A stretch of 64,000 bases of DNA, taken from positions 1,736,001 to 1,800,000 of the forward strand of contig NZ_SMGR01000001.1 of NCBI RefSeq assembly GCF_004346865.1, read 5' to 3'. Position numbers and translations under genes: made by a program. Position 1 is the stretch's first letter; the number at the start of each line of letters is the position of its first letter. Below, piece by piece: positions 1 through 9,083 of the stretch. Origin of the DNA: Shimia isoporae. Its GTDB lineage: Bacteria; Pseudomonadota; Alphaproteobacteria; Rhodobacterales; Rhodobacteraceae. Below the pieces are notes generated by a model that did no database searches, was not told where the DNA came from, and worked only from the letters and a program-made list of their open reading frames with translations.

Positions 1-1
1 G

Positions 2-160
2 ACTGCCGGAGCCGACAGAAAGATCAAAGCGACCTATGGCACGGGTGTGCGCTACAGGATCGCACGGCGTCTGGGTATTGATCTGGGTCTCGACATTGCA
101 CGCGGCCCCGAAGAAACGGTTTTTTATTTTCAATTCGGTCGCGCATGGCGCCGTTTCTAG
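2..160 (+). CDS. Outer-membrane beta-barrel protein, C-terminal end (BamA/TamA/D15-like)
   Basis: Partial gene entering from the left edge; only the last 52 residues are present. The frame reads GTGVRYRIARRLGIDLGLDIARG and similar amphipathic strands and ends in an aromatic residue (FGRAWRRF), as expected for the last strands of a surface-antigen (D15/Omp85-like) barrel inserted by the BAM machinery. The glycine- and arginine-rich 'GIDLGLDIARGPE' strand is typical of that family. With the N-terminus outside the window I cannot say whether POTRA domains exist, so BamA/TamA itself versus a smaller D15-like protein stays open. Confidence 0.55.
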   Translation, partial: TAGADRKIKATYGTGVRYRIARRLGIDLGLDIARGPEETVFYFQFGRAWRRF

Positions 161-254
161 CGACCTCAAACTTGCTGCAAGCATTTCAACCTGAACAAAT
201 TGCGATCATCCCCTACCCCTATTTCCTCTATCTTTACGCATCGTAAGCCTCTAT

Positions 255-298
255 GTGGCAAGGACTGATTATCTCGAGGTCATAAGACCTCCCGCCAC
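255..298 (+). promoter_or_regulatory. Stem-loop in the leader of the acyltransferase gene
   Basis: An outer GTGGC/GCCAC pair (255-259 with 294-298) encloses a perfect GAGGTC-ATAA-GACCTC hairpin (276-291). It lies 12 nt before the start codon at 311. There is no T-run, so it is not an obvious terminator; it may structure the 5' leader. Role is inferred only. Confidence 0.35.
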
Positions 299-310
299 AG
301 GACCACTTCC

Positions 311-1063
311 ATGCTCGCCACCTTTATCAAGCGCTGCCTTTTGGTCCTCCTAGGTCCCTTCATTTTCCTTTTCGTGGCTTTCATCCCTACGCTTTGCGGC
401 AAGCGCCCCGGCTTTCGCGGCTGGTTCTGGCGGACTGTGTCGCGCTGCTGTACGTGGCTTCTCTGGTTTCTTGATGTCGACGTTGAAATCTCTGACGAAG
501 CCCGCGAAGCGCTACGCACTGACACAAACTCGGTCATTGCGGTTAACCACCGCAGCCACCTCGACGGGTTTTCAATGCTGCACGTAATTCCCAACAAAAA
601 ATGGGTCACGTTCGGTGCCAAAAAAGAGCTTTGCGAAGCTGCCTTGCTCCGACGCGGTTTCGAGGGCGCAGGTCTGCTCAAGATTGACCGCGACAAGGGC
701 CGGGATGCGCTTGCCTCTCTGACTGACGCGGTTGATGCGATGCCGCAGCGTCGGTCGCCGATCCTGTTTGTGGAAGGCACCCGTGCTACAAAACCGGGTC
801 TGCCACCGTTCAAGGCTGGCGCGGTTCTGATCGCGCAGAAAACCGGCCGCGCCGTCCGCCCCTTTGTTATCAGCCACTCCGATAAACTCCTTCCTCGCGG
901 CAAATTCTTTCCATTCAAGGGAACGATCCACATCGACGTATTGGACCAGATGCACTTTGGCGCGGATGAGAACACCGATGCCTGCGTCGCCAAACTTCGT
1001 GCAGCGATGGCAGCGGCCTACGATGCGCAAACCGGTGAAACCACCGACCTAGACAAGATGTAG
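311..1063 (+). CDS. Lysophospholipid acyltransferase family protein (PlsC-like, 1-acylglycerol-3-phosphate acyltransferase)
   Basis: A 250-aa membrane-associated acyltransferase predicted to acylate a lysophospholipid such as 1-acylglycerol-3-phosphate. An N-terminal hydrophobic helix (about residues 8-28) is followed by the family signature NHRSHLDG (motif I, the HX4D catalytic pair) near residue 80 and FVEGTR (motif III) near residue 155. Both are intact, so the enzyme should be active. Length is normal for the family. The 3' end overlaps the convergent beta-helix gene by 15 nt. The exact acceptor (LPA, or an ornithine or other lipid) cannot be told from sequence. Confidence 0.85.
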   Translation: MLATFIKRCLLVLLGPFIFLFVAFIPTLCGKRPGFRGWFWRTVSRCCTWLLWFLDVDVEISDEAREALRTDTNSVIAVNHRSHLDGFSMLHVIPNKKWVTFGAKKELCEAALLRRGFEGAGLLKIDRDKGRDALASLTDAVDAMPQRRSPILFVEGTRATKPGLPPFKAGAVLIAQKTGRAVRPFVISHSDKLLPRGKFFPFKGTIHIDVLDQMHFGADENTDACVAKLRAAMAAAYDAQTGETTDLDKM

Positions 1064-2641
1064 TTTCCAGTCTGCCCCAGTGGCCTCGACGGCGGACTTT
1101 TCCCGTTCGATAACGACCTTGGAAACCGCCATATCCTCAAACGGCCAACCCGACAGCCCAAAGGCTGCCATGTCCTGTGCACCTACACCAAAGCCCGCCT
1201 CAAAAATCATGTTGGAGCCCGCCGCACGGTCAATCTCGATACGCTCTGAAACAACCTTTGGCACACTATCCGAGGTTGGCAACATGCCGTCCCAACCTCC
1301 CAAAGGTGCATAAGGAACAGCGTTGAACGATTTGATTTCAAAAGCTTTATCAAACCCACCAACACAATCAACAAAGTTGCCCTTGTCCGGAAATCCATCT
1401 TGCGTGCAGGCCATGCCCTTCACGACCATGCCGTCCAGCCACTTCATCTTGTGGAACGCCATGCGCGGTTTGCTTAGATCTTCCGGATACTGTTCAGGAT
1501 AAAGCCCCAAAAGCGTGTAGCCGTCGAACCATTGCGAACTGATGCCTTTTTTGGAGTAAGCAGTCCGCGACTGCACCGAATTGAACAAACTGTAGAAGTT
1601 GTGTCTGGGTTGCGGCGTCTCGTCAGATCCCTTTTTCAGAAATTTGAAAATCTTGCCGCCTTGATACTCCTGATATCCCGGTCGCCCGGGTCGACGGTCG
1701 TTCAGGGTTCGGTTGCCAATAATGAACACGTCCCGCATCGCCACCAGATCGGTCGAATAGGTTGCGTGGTTGTTGTAGAACCGGTTCTCCAACACATACC
1801 AGTTCTGCGCGCCCTTCTCCGGCTCAACGGCGTTGTCGCGAATGAACGAAAACCGGTTTCGATAAATCGCGACATCCTTGTTTCGCGCTATTGACGGCCG
1901 TTGCCGCCTGACAGTCACATGGGTCTTGTTCACTTCCATGCGGACCACATTGAATGCGTGGCTTACGTCACAATCACGGATCACCAGCCCGCCTTCAATG
2001 TTGTAGCTCCCGAAAAATCCACCGTTGAGATGGCTGTGATCGCGATACCCCGGCCACGCTTTGACCTCTTCCCAGGTTACGCGCCCTTCCCACATGTCAA
2101 AATCGGGATCCTGCACCCATTGGCAGCGTTCGATCAGAATATCCCGCGTTGGAAAATCATCCAATTGACGCGCATAAACAAAAAACCGGCCCCGAAGTGC
2201 GTGACATTTCGCAATCGTGACATGCTCGGCCGAACGCAGGAAAAACGCCGACGGCCAGCAACGATCCAGTTTCAAGTTTTTGAAAACAATATGCTTTGCA
2301 CGGATCACCTTGAAAAAAGCGAAGTCACCGTCCAGCGGTTCCATACCCGCATGCCGTCCGTCCGCGGGTGTTCGGCGACCATCCAGCAACGGTGGCTGTG
2401 TTTCGTCAAACGCCCGAATGCATATCGGTTTCCCACTCGTACCCGATACATTTACCACCACCGGTTCGTAGTAGTTTCCGGCAAGCAGGAGCACCTCATC
2501 GCCCGGCTTTGCGCGATTTATGGCAGTCTGAAGCTCGTCAATCCAAATTTGCCGTTTGTGCCCTTTCGGATTCTTGGTGTCGTGCGGATCGTCGTAATAC
2601 CCTTCGACCGGTGCTGCCAAGATGGTCTGACACTCACTCAT
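1049..2641 (-). CDS. Right-handed parallel beta-helix repeat protein
   Basis: A 530-aa protein. The N-terminal part has the pattern of pectate-lyase/DUF1565-like beta-helix proteins: 'LQTAINRAKPGDEVLLLAGNYYEPV' followed by short strand repeats such as KHIVFKNLKLDRC and EHVTIAKCHALRG. That fold usually binds or cleaves polysaccharides. I see no signal peptide (it begins MSECQTILAAP), no lipobox and no clear catalytic signature, so it may be cytoplasmic or use a non-classical export route. The start at 2641 is supported by an upstream GAGGGTGAG. It stands alone, with no sugar-metabolism neighbours, so the substrate is unknown. Confidence 0.6.
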   Translation of the reverse strand: MSECQTILAAPVEGYYDDPHDTKNPKGHKRQIWIDELQTAINRAKPGDEVLLLAGNYYEPVVVNVSGTSGKPICIRAFDETQPPLLDGRRTPADGRHAGMEPLDGDFAFFKVIRAKHIVFKNLKLDRCWPSAFFLRSAEHVTIAKCHALRGRFFVYARQLDDFPTRDILIERCQWVQDPDFDMWEGRVTWEEVKAWPGYRDHSHLNGGFFGSYNIEGGLVIRDCDVSHAFNVVRMEVNKTHVTVRRQRPSIARNKDVAIYRNRFSFIRDNAVEPEKGAQNWYVLENRFYNNHATYSTDLVAMRDVFIIGNRTLNDRRPGRPGYQEYQGGKIFKFLKKGSDETPQPRHNFYSLFNSVQSRTAYSKKGISSQWFDGYTLLGLYPEQYPEDLSKPRMAFHKMKWLDGMVVKGMACTQDGFPDKGNFVDCVGGFDKAFEIKSFNAVPYAPLGGWDGMLPTSDSVPKVVSERIEIDRAAGSNMIFEAGFGVGAQDMAAFGLSGWPFEDMAVSKVVIEREKSAVEATGADWKLHLV

Positions 2642-2711
2642 CTCACCCTCTAAAATACGCTCAATTTATGCGCGTATTGGGCAGCGAGCGACCAAAAAAA
2701 TCAAGAGCGTC

Positions 2712-3686
2712 TCAATGCGCAGCTCCCTTGCCTGTCACCTTGGCAACCAAAGGTCCAATCACTTTGGTCGCCACAGGTATCAATACGATCCCCAGTGCCA
2801 GACCGAAAACGCCATCCATCGCAGCTTTTGAAATCCACTCCACCGCCGCGGTCCACCCTTCAGGCACTGCATGCCCAATAGCATAAGCCCAATCGTGAAT
2901 GTGATGCCCGAGCCAGCCGAAACCCAACTCTTCCAAGCCGTGGATCACAATTGACCCGCCAACCCACAGCATGGCCGCCGTCCCGACAATGGTCAGTAGC
3001 TTCATAAACCCCGGCATTGCCCGCACAAGCCACTTGCCAAAAGCCCGTGTCGGCGCGAGACGCCCCTTCACATAAAGCATCAGGCCAAAGTCATCGGCCT
3101 TCACGATCAAGGCAACAGAACCATAAACCGCGACTGTGATCCCGACACCGGCCATCGCCAGCGTTGATGCCTCCATCCAGAAATTGCTCTCCGGAATTGC
3201 ACTCAGAATGATGGTCATGATTTCAGCGGATAGGATAAAGTCCGTCTTGATGGCGCCAGCTGCTTTCTTCTCCTCCAGAATTGCCGCATCAACAGGGACC
3301 TCTTCTGTCTCTTCATGATGCGCATCATGGGGCACCAGCACATGATAGACCTTTTCGGCGCCCTCAAAACACAGGTACGCACCGCCAATCATCAGCAATG
3401 GCGAAATCAGCCATGGTGCAAAATTCGCCAGCAAAAGGGCCGCCGGCAAGAGGATCAGCAACTTGTTTTTGATTGAGCCCTTGGCAATCTTCCAGATGAT
3501 CGGCAGTTCACGCTCGGCGCGAAATCCCTGAACGTATTTTGGCGTCACCGCAGCATCGTCAATTACTGCTCCGGCGGCCTTTGCCCCTGCTTTGGCTGCT
3601 TGGGCGGCCACATCGTCAATAGACGCCGCCGCGACTTTTGCAATTGACGCCACATCGTCCAGTAACGCCAGCAAACCACCTGCCAT
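2712..3686 (-). CDS. DUF808 family inner-membrane protein (YedI-like)
   Basis: About 324 aa when started at MAGGLLALLDDVA, which has AAAGGA upstream; the ORF could extend 18 codons further but those look unrelated. The N-terminal Asp/Ala-rich helix (LDDVASIAKVAAASIDDVAAQAAKA), 'TPKYVQGF..ERELPII' and several hydrophobic helices match the YedI/DUF808 family, whose biochemical function is unknown. A His/Glu-rich cytoplasmic loop (VPHDAHHEETEEV) might bind metal. A near-perfect 20-mer shared with another intergenic region lies 85-105 nt upstream and may be an operator. Confidence 0.8.
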   Translation of the reverse strand: MAGGLLALLDDVASIAKVAAASIDDVAAQAAKAGAKAAGAVIDDAAVTPKYVQGFRAERELPIIWKIAKGSIKNKLLILLPAALLLANFAPWLISPLLMIGGAYLCFEGAEKVYHVLVPHDAHHEETEEVPVDAAILEEKKAAGAIKTDFILSAEIMTIILSAIPESNFWMEASTLAMAGVGITVAVYGSVALIVKADDFGLMLYVKGRLAPTRAFGKWLVRAMPGFMKLLTIVGTAAMLWVGGSIVIHGLEELGFGWLGHHIHDWAYAIGHAVPEGWTAAVEWISKAAMDGVFGLALGIVLIPVATKVIGPLVAKVTGKGAAH

Positions 3687-3771
3687 CAAAAAATCCTTTC
3701 CGTTCTCGCACCAACAGGCTGCATCGGAGCGACAGAACAATCAAGAAATTGCGTTCAAACGATACCGACGG

Positions 3772-3791
3772 AATACCGACGTTTTGCCGAC
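3772..3791. promoter_or_regulatory. Shared 20-mer, copy 1 (candidate operator)
   Basis: The sequence AATACCGACGTTTTGCCGAC lies in the gap between the YedI-like gene and uup. It differs by one base from a 20-mer at 36950-36969. Just to its left is another ATACCGACG (3762-3770), giving three direct repeats about 10-11 bp apart, one helical turn. Position and spacing suit binding by a regulator acting on the YedI-like gene. The regulator is unknown. Confidence 0.45.
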
Positions 3792-3805
3792 ATCTTGCAG
3801 AACCC

Positions 3806-5614
3806 TTACCCTTCGGCCTTTTCTTCAAGCATGAGCCACTCTTCTTCGGCATCTGCCAAAGCCGTCTGCCGCTCCACGAGAGCCTCAGTCGCCTTCTGAA
3901 ATTTCACCGGCTCCTTCGTAAACAGGTCCGGATCTGCCATGAATTCTTCGAGCTTCGCGATCTCGGCTTCGAGCCGCTCCATAATGCTCGGAAGCGCTTC
4001 AAGCCTGTGTTTTTCAGTAAAGCTCAAACCCTCTGACGGAGCTTTCTCTTGCTTTACCTTCTCAGCCTTAGGCTTTGTTTTTTCTGATTTTTCCCTGAAT
4101 TCATCAGGTTGTCTCTGAGCACGGTAGTCCGACCATCCACCGGCATAAACCGTCGCCCTGCCATTGCCTTCCATTGCCACCGTAGTTGTGGCCACACGGT
4201 CAAGAAAATCGCGATCGTGGCTGACCAACAGAACGGTGCCGTCATAATCGTCTAGCAATTCTTGCAGAAGATCGAGTGTCTCAACATCAAGATCGTTCGT
4301 CGGTTCGTCCATAACCAGAAGGTTGCTTTCCTTTGCCATCAATTTTGCCAGCAACAGGCGCGCTTTTTCGCCTCCTGACAATGACCGCACCGGTGCTCTT
4401 GCTTGACGGTCGTCAAACAGAAATTCCTTCAGATACCCAACGACATGGCGCGGTTGCCCTCGAACCATCACCTGATCTGCCTTGCCGGACACCCGCATGT
4501 CGGGATCACCGGTCAAACTGTCCCAAAGGGTCATATCAGGATCGAGCTGTGCCCGCGCCTGATCGAACACGGCTGGCAAAAGATTCGTTCCCAAAGTTAC
4601 CGAGCCTGAGTCCGGCGCTTCCTCTCCCATCAGCATTTTGATCACGGTGGTTTTGCCAACGCCATTTGGCCCGACAAAGGCCACCCGATCCCCCCTCTGT
4701 ATCGTCAGAGAGAAGTTCTGAACAATCGGCTTGTCGTCAAAAGACTTCACCAACCCTTTGGCATCAATAACTTTTTTGCCGGACTTCGGCCCCGCCGACA
4801 ATTCCATCGCAGCCGCGCCTTGACGTTTGATCATCGAAGCCCTTTCGGCCCGAAGATCCTTCAGAGCCCGCACGCGACCCATGTTGCGTTTGCGTCGCGC
4901 TGAAATACCTTCAACCGCCCATCGGGCCTCAGCCTTGATTTTGCGATCCATTTTGTGCCGGGCGACGTCTTCTTCTTCCCAAACCTTGTCGCGCCAGACC
5001 TCGAAGGCATCAAAACCCTTCTCCTGTCGTCGCACCATTCCCCTGTCTATCCAAAGAGTTGCACGGCTAAGCTCGCGTAAAAACGCACGGTCGTGACTGA
5101 TTAGAACAAACCCCGCCCGCGTTGCCTTGAGCTCTTCTTCGAGCCAGCCAATTGCCTCAATATCCAGGTGGTTGGTCGGTTCGTCCAAGAGCATCAAATC
5201 CGGTGCTTCCGCCATCAGACGCGCCAAAGCTGCTCTCCGTCGCTCACCGCCGGAAGCGGTTTCAACCGGCCTCGCGGGATCAAATTTCAAACCCTCACCG
5301 GCTCTTTCGACTTTGTACATCTCGCCCGGCTCCAGCCCTGCGGATGCGAATTCACCAAGCGTTGAAAACCCAGACATATCAGGGTCTTGATCCATATACC
5401 CAACGGAAACGCCAGCGGGGACAACAATTTCTCCCCGATCAGGCTCCACCAGACCGGCCATAACTTTCATCAATGTCGACTTGCCGGAACCGTTCCGTCC
5501 GACAAGGGCAACCCGGTCGCCTGGTTGCACAACCAAGCCCAACTGGTCAAATACAGGATCCCCGCCAAACGTCAGGGAAATGTCGCTCATCTGCAAAAGA
5601 GGTATACGTGCCAT
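3806..5614 (-). CDS. uup: ABC-F family ATPase, Uup-like
   Basis: A 602-aa soluble tandem ABC ATPase without membrane segments. First domain: Walker A GRNGSGKST, signature ASGGERRRAAL, Walker B LLDEPTNHLD. Second domain: Walker A GPNGVGKTT, signature SLSGGEKARLL, Walker B VMDEPTNDLD. A charged linker and a C-terminal coiled coil (LEAEIAKLEEFM...EEEWLML) follow, as in Uup. Family members act on ribosomes or on branched DNA intermediates; Uup limits precise transposon excision in E. coli. All catalytic motifs are intact. The start codon has a weak ribosome site. Confidence 0.88.
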   Translation of the reverse strand: MARIPLLQMSDISLTFGGDPVFDQLGLVVQPGDRVALVGRNGSGKSTLMKVMAGLVEPDRGEIVVPAGVSVGYMDQDPDMSGFSTLGEFASAGLEPGEMYKVERAGEGLKFDPARPVETASGGERRRAALARLMAEAPDLMLLDEPTNHLDIEAIGWLEEELKATRAGFVLISHDRAFLRELSRATLWIDRGMVRRQEKGFDAFEVWRDKVWEEEDVARHKMDRKIKAEARWAVEGISARRKRNMGRVRALKDLRAERASMIKRQGAAAMELSAGPKSGKKVIDAKGLVKSFDDKPIVQNFSLTIQRGDRVAFVGPNGVGKTTVIKMLMGEEAPDSGSVTLGTNLLPAVFDQARAQLDPDMTLWDSLTGDPDMRVSGKADQVMVRGQPRHVVGYLKEFLFDDRQARAPVRSLSGGEKARLLLAKLMAKESNLLVMDEPTNDLDVETLDLLQELLDDYDGTVLLVSHDRDFLDRVATTTVAMEGNGRATVYAGGWSDYRAQRQPDEFREKSEKTKPKAEKVKQEKAPSEGLSFTEKHRLEALPSIMERLEAEIAKLEEFMADPDLFTKEPVKFQKATEALVERQTALADAEEEWLMLEEKAEG

Positions 5615-5664
5615 GCCGATGCGCTAGCCCGCCTCGCGCCAAGCGTCAACCGGAACGGTTCAAT

Positions 5665-6420
5665 TCAGGCACTGATCGCCCGCAACAAGCGCTTTCTCCC
5701 TGGCGGAATCGCCTTTATTTCCAAACCGGTAAACACATGCAACGTGTTCATCTGCTTGTCGACGACAGCATGGTCGCTGACCCAGCCACCCATCATCAGA
5801 TAAGTGCGAAGCAACGGAGGCATCCGAAGTTGAGCCAGCTTGAGATTCGGCTTTTTCCGGAGGCGCGAGGCAAAGCGGAAAACATCAGGAGCCTTTACCT
5901 TGGGTTGCCATCGCGAAGGCGCAATGTGCCGGTCTCGCAGCATTGCAAATGCATCCAGATAAAGTGCCTCGTCCGTTCCTGCAAAAGACGAACACCCAAA
6001 AAGCATTTCAATATTGTTTTCGTCCACATACACGGTTAGCGCACCCCAAGCGACACGCAGAATGTCAGGATCGGTCCAGTCAGGATGGATGCAAAAGCGC
6101 CCGACCTCTATCATCTGCCCCTCAAAAGACCTCAGCGCGTCAAGTTCATAAAACTGGGCAGAATAGGCGCGATCGATTTCGAAACCACCACTCAGTCGCA
6201 TGAATCGGAAGCAACACACCAGTTTGCCGGTTGATTTGTCTTCCACGAGAATATGCTGACACAGTCGGTCATACGCGTCAGCGTCCAAAGAGGCCTGGCC
6301 ATCTTCGCCGCGAAACGCGAGACAGCGCAGCTTCTGCGCCGCCAGAACATCATCAGCATTTTGCGCCAAACGCGCGGAATACCGACCTTTTTTCAGCATA
6401 AGCATAACCGGCTCACCCAT
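5665..6420 (-). CDS. olsB: Ornithine-acyl-ACP N-acyltransferase family protein (OlsB-like GNAT)
   Basis: About 251 aa. Likely makes lyso-ornithine lipid by N-acylating ornithine with 3-hydroxyacyl-ACP, the first step of ornithine lipid synthesis in Rhodobacteraceae membranes. 'RYSARLAQNADDVLAAQKLRCLAFRG' at the N-terminus, 'CCFRFM', 'EVGRFCIHPDW' and 'FGCSSFAGTD' are characteristic of the OlsB/hemolysin-like acyltransferase family. The start is uncertain: ATGs at 6420, 6405 and 6399 are all possible, and GGGTGAG precedes the one at 6405. The longer frame upstream to 6582 looks non-coding. No OlsA lies adjacent; the PlsC-like gene at 311 is a possible partner. Confidence 0.78.
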   Translation of the reverse strand: MGEPVMLMLKKGRYSARLAQNADDVLAAQKLRCLAFRGEDGQASLDADAYDRLCQHILVEDKSTGKLVCCFRFMRLSGGFEIDRAYSAQFYELDALRSFEGQMIEVGRFCIHPDWTDPDILRVAWGALTVYVDENNIEMLFGCSSFAGTDEALYLDAFAMLRDRHIAPSRWQPKVKAPDVFRFASRLRKKPNLKLAQLRMPPLLRTYLMMGGWVSDHAVVDKQMNTLHVFTGLEIKAIPPGRKRLLRAISA

Positions 6421-6499
6421 CAGGTTTCGCCACATATTACCAAATCGGCGGTAACATCCGAATGACAAAATGCTCCGCCACGACCGGCTTGGGTCCATT

Positions 6500-6958
6500 T
6501 TACTGCGAAGTAATTGTACTCGGATCGAAGTTCCCGATGTTTGACAACAGCTGACGGAGGAACCCGCTCGACTGAATACCATTGTCGGTAATCCGGCGGG
6601 TCAAAGGCACAGCTTGGCCATCTTCCAATGAATAGTACTGCAAGTTGCGCGCCACACCGCGACTGTCAAAATCAATCGCAACGACCTGACGTTCCACAAC
6701 TTCCGGCGCCCGCGCGCCGTAGTGCTTCACTTTAGAGCGCACATAGACATACGAACTGTCCGACAGCATACCCGTTGCAGAAGGCGAGCCGATCGCCTCG
6801 GCGATCGTATCACGGGTATCTACACCCAATTTGACTTCCTCGAGTTCCGCCGGCGTTGGGACGTAGCCATGGTTGCGATACCGCGTCGTACACGCGACTG
6901 TGGTTGCCAAAAGCACACCCAAGACCGCGTATTTGATCGCTTTATTTCCTCGTGCCAT
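6500..6958 (-). CDS. bamE: Outer-membrane assembly lipoprotein BamE (SmpA/OmlA)
   Basis: A 152-aa lipoprotein of the BAM complex. The signal peptide ends in the lipobox TVAC (Cys23). The mature part has 'LEEVKLGVDTRDTIAEAIGSPSATG' and 'YYVRSKV'-like strands of the SmpA/OmlA fold, then a C-terminal extension after the core domain (about residues 110-152), common in alphaproteobacteria. It is divergent from yceD with 79 nt between start codons, which must hold both promoters. Confidence 0.85.
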   Translation of the reverse strand: MARGNKAIKYAVLGVLLATTVACTTRYRNHGYVPTPAELEEVKLGVDTRDTIAEAIGSPSATGMLSDSSYVYVRSKVKHYGARAPEVVERQVVAIDFDSRGVARNLQYYSLEDGQAVPLTRRITDNGIQSSGFLRQLLSNIGNFDPSTITSQ

Positions 6959-7037
6959 GCCTGCCCTCTTGTGTTGGCCTTTACTGCCTTCTATCTCGCT
7001 TACAGAATGAACGCCATCGGTTCAAGAATGTAAGATT

Positions 7038-7595
7038 ATGACAAACCCGCAAGAATACGGCCGCATTTTCAAAGTACGCGCGCTCTCTCAAAACCAACCG
7101 ACCGACATCGAACTGCGACCATCCAAGGCAGAAATGGCGCAGATCGCGTCCGAACTGGATTTGATTGACGTGCGAAAAGTTCTGTTCTCAGGACAACTCA
7201 AGGCCGCAGGAAAGAATGACTGGACGCTATCTGCACACCTTGGTGCGACAGTTGTGCAACCGTGTGTGGTTACTCTGGAACCGGTCACAACGCGCATCGA
7301 GACGGATGTGACCCGTCACTACCTGGCGGAGATGCCTGAACTGGGTGACGAAGAAGAAGTCGAAATGCCGGAAGACGAGAATGCTGAGCAGCTTGGCAGT
7401 GAAATTGACGTCTCAGCGGTTCTTTTCGAGGCTCTTGCACTGAACCTTCCGCTTTTTCCACGGGCTGAGGGCGCAAAAATAGACAGTGCGGTCTTTACTG
7501 AGCCGGGAAAAAAGGCCATGACCGACGAAGAGGCACGGCCTTTCGCCTCGCTTGCGGCGCTTCGGGACAAACTCGGACCGGCAGACGAAGAATAG
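7038..7595 (+). CDS. yceD: YceD/DUF177 family protein
   Basis: A 185-aa acidic protein upstream of rpmF, the conserved position for this family, which is linked to 23S rRNA/ribosome assembly in bacteria and plastids. It has the core 'VVQPCVVTLEPVTTRIETDV' around residues 75-95, including the family Cys, an acidic middle segment (GDEEEVEMPEDENAEQ), and 'ALNLPLFPRA' near the C-terminus. The start is ATG with only a weak ribosome site. Confidence 0.85.
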   Translation: MTNPQEYGRIFKVRALSQNQPTDIELRPSKAEMAQIASELDLIDVRKVLFSGQLKAAGKNDWTLSAHLGATVVQPCVVTLEPVTTRIETDVTRHYLAEMPELGDEEEVEMPEDENAEQLGSEIDVSAVLFEALALNLPLFPRAEGAKIDSAVFTEPGKKAMTDEEARPFASLAALRDKLGPADEE

Positions 7596-7733
7596 GGCTT
7601 GCGCCGCGCGCAAATAACAGTATTTTCGCGCGCTCATTGGGAATTTATGTCGACTCGGGTGCGCGATGCGCGATTTGGCCCGGGACGCTCACGGAAACGG
7701 GCACCACGCCCCAGTAAATCGAAGGTTGCGACA

Positions 7734-7940
7734 ATGGCTGTCCAGCAGAACAAAGTATCGAAATCGCGCCGCAACAACCGCCGTGCACATGACGCGCTGG
7801 TTGCCGGCAACCCGAACGAATGCCCCAACTGTGGTGAGCTTAAGCGCCCCCACCACGTTTGCGCATCCTGCGGCCACTACGACGACCGCGAAGTCGTTGC
7901 CATGGTTGACGACGTCGACCTGGACGAAGACGCAGCTTAA
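7734..7940 (+). CDS. rpmF: 50S ribosomal protein L32
   Basis: A 68-aa basic protein beginning [17 protein letters not shown], with four zinc-finger cysteines as [17 protein letters not shown], then GYYDDREV-like residues. The true start is at 7734, preceded by GAAGG; the longer in-frame extension to 7599 is not coding. It carries the Cys4 (zinc-binding, C+) form of L32. It is followed after 21 nt by plsX. Confidence 0.96.
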   Translation: MAVQQNKVSKSRRNNRRAHDALVAGNPNECPNCGELKRPHHVCASCGHYDDREVVAMVDDVDLDEDAA

Positions 7941-7961
7941 TATCCTGAGATTAGCGTCCGC

Positions 7962-9062
7962 ATGTCAGGTTTGACTCCATCTGCAAACTCCGACTCCGGA
8001 CGTACGGTTATCTCAGTTGACGCCATGGGTGGCGATCGCGGGCCGGCAGCAGTAGTTGCCGGCATTTCGCTGTCTGCGAAAAAGAATCCAGACATTGCCT
8101 TTATCTTGCACGGACCTGAGGCGAAGCTGCGTCGGCTTGTTGCCAAACGCCGCAATCTCGAAGGCCGTGTCGAATACCGCGACATGCCCGACGTCGTTTC
8201 CATGGACGATAAACCCACGCAGGTAATGCGCAATGGCAAAGACACCTCGATGTGGTCCGCCATCGATTCGGTGCGCAATGGCGAAGCTGCCGCCTGTGTG
8301 AGCTGCGGCAACACCGGTGCTCTGATGATGCTGTCAGTCGTGCGCCTGCGGAAATTGCCTGGCGTAAACCGCCCCGCCATCGCGGTTCTTTGGCCTTCCA
8401 AGAGCCCGCAAGGCTTTAACATTATGCTCGATGTCGGCGCAGACATCCGCGCCGATGAGCAAGACCTTCTGCAATATGCACTGATGGGCGCGAGCTATGC
8501 CCGCAACGGTATGGAGCTGGTTCGCCCCCGAGTCGGCCTACTCAACGTCGGAACAGAAGAATTCAAAGGCCGCGCTGAACTAAAAGCAGCCCACGACCTT
8601 GTGGCACAGAACGCAGAAAACGCCAATTTCGAGTTTGTCGGCTTTGTCGAAGGCACCGACCTTCCAGGGAACAAAGCAGATGTCATCGTAACCGATGGAT
8701 TCACCGGCAATGTCGCCATCAAAACCGGCGAAGGGACGGCAAGCCTGATCGGCTCGCTATTGCGCGAGGCGTTCAAGTTTTCACCCTTGTCACGACTCGC
8801 CGCTGTGATGGCCTACACATCCCTCAATCGACTGAACAAGCGCATCGACCCACGGCGAGTTAATGGCGGTGTGTTTCTCGGTTTGAACGGCACCGTGGTA
8901 AAGTCCCACGGTTCTTCAGATGCAACCGGTGTCAGCGCAGCGGTGAAACTCGCGTTCAAACTCGGCCAGTCGGGTTTCTCGGAAAGGCTTGCAGCGCGGG
9001 TTGCATCCGCTGTATCCCTGCCGCAAGATGACGCTACGTCGGCATCCGACGAAAACGAATAA
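7962..9062 (+). CDS. plsX: Phosphate acyltransferase PlsX
   Basis: A 366-aa enzyme that converts acyl-ACP to acyl-phosphate for membrane phospholipid synthesis. Recognised by SVDAMGGDRGP near the N-terminus, 'ACVSCGNTGALMM' in the middle, 'GVNRPAIAVLWPS', and 'VTDGFTGNVAIKTGEG' in the last third. Full length. It sits between rpmF and fabH as in most proteobacteria, and probably shares a transcript with them. Confidence 0.95.
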   Translation: MSGLTPSANSDSGRTVISVDAMGGDRGPAAVVAGISLSAKKNPDIAFILHGPEAKLRRLVAKRRNLEGRVEYRDMPDVVSMDDKPTQVMRNGKDTSMWSAIDSVRNGEAAACVSCGNTGALMMLSVVRLRKLPGVNRPAIAVLWPSKSPQGFNIMLDVGADIRADEQDLLQYALMGASYARNGMELVRPRVGLLNVGTEEFKGRAELKAAHDLVAQNAENANFEFVGFVEGTDLPGNKADVIVTDGFTGNVAIKTGEGTASLIGSLLREAFKFSPLSRLAAVMAYTSLNRLNKRIDPRRVNGGVFLGLNGTVVKSHGSSDATGVSAAVKLAFKLGQSGFSERLAARVASAVSLPQDDATSASDENE

Positions 9063-9083
9063 ACAAAAAAGCTAGGCACCGAT

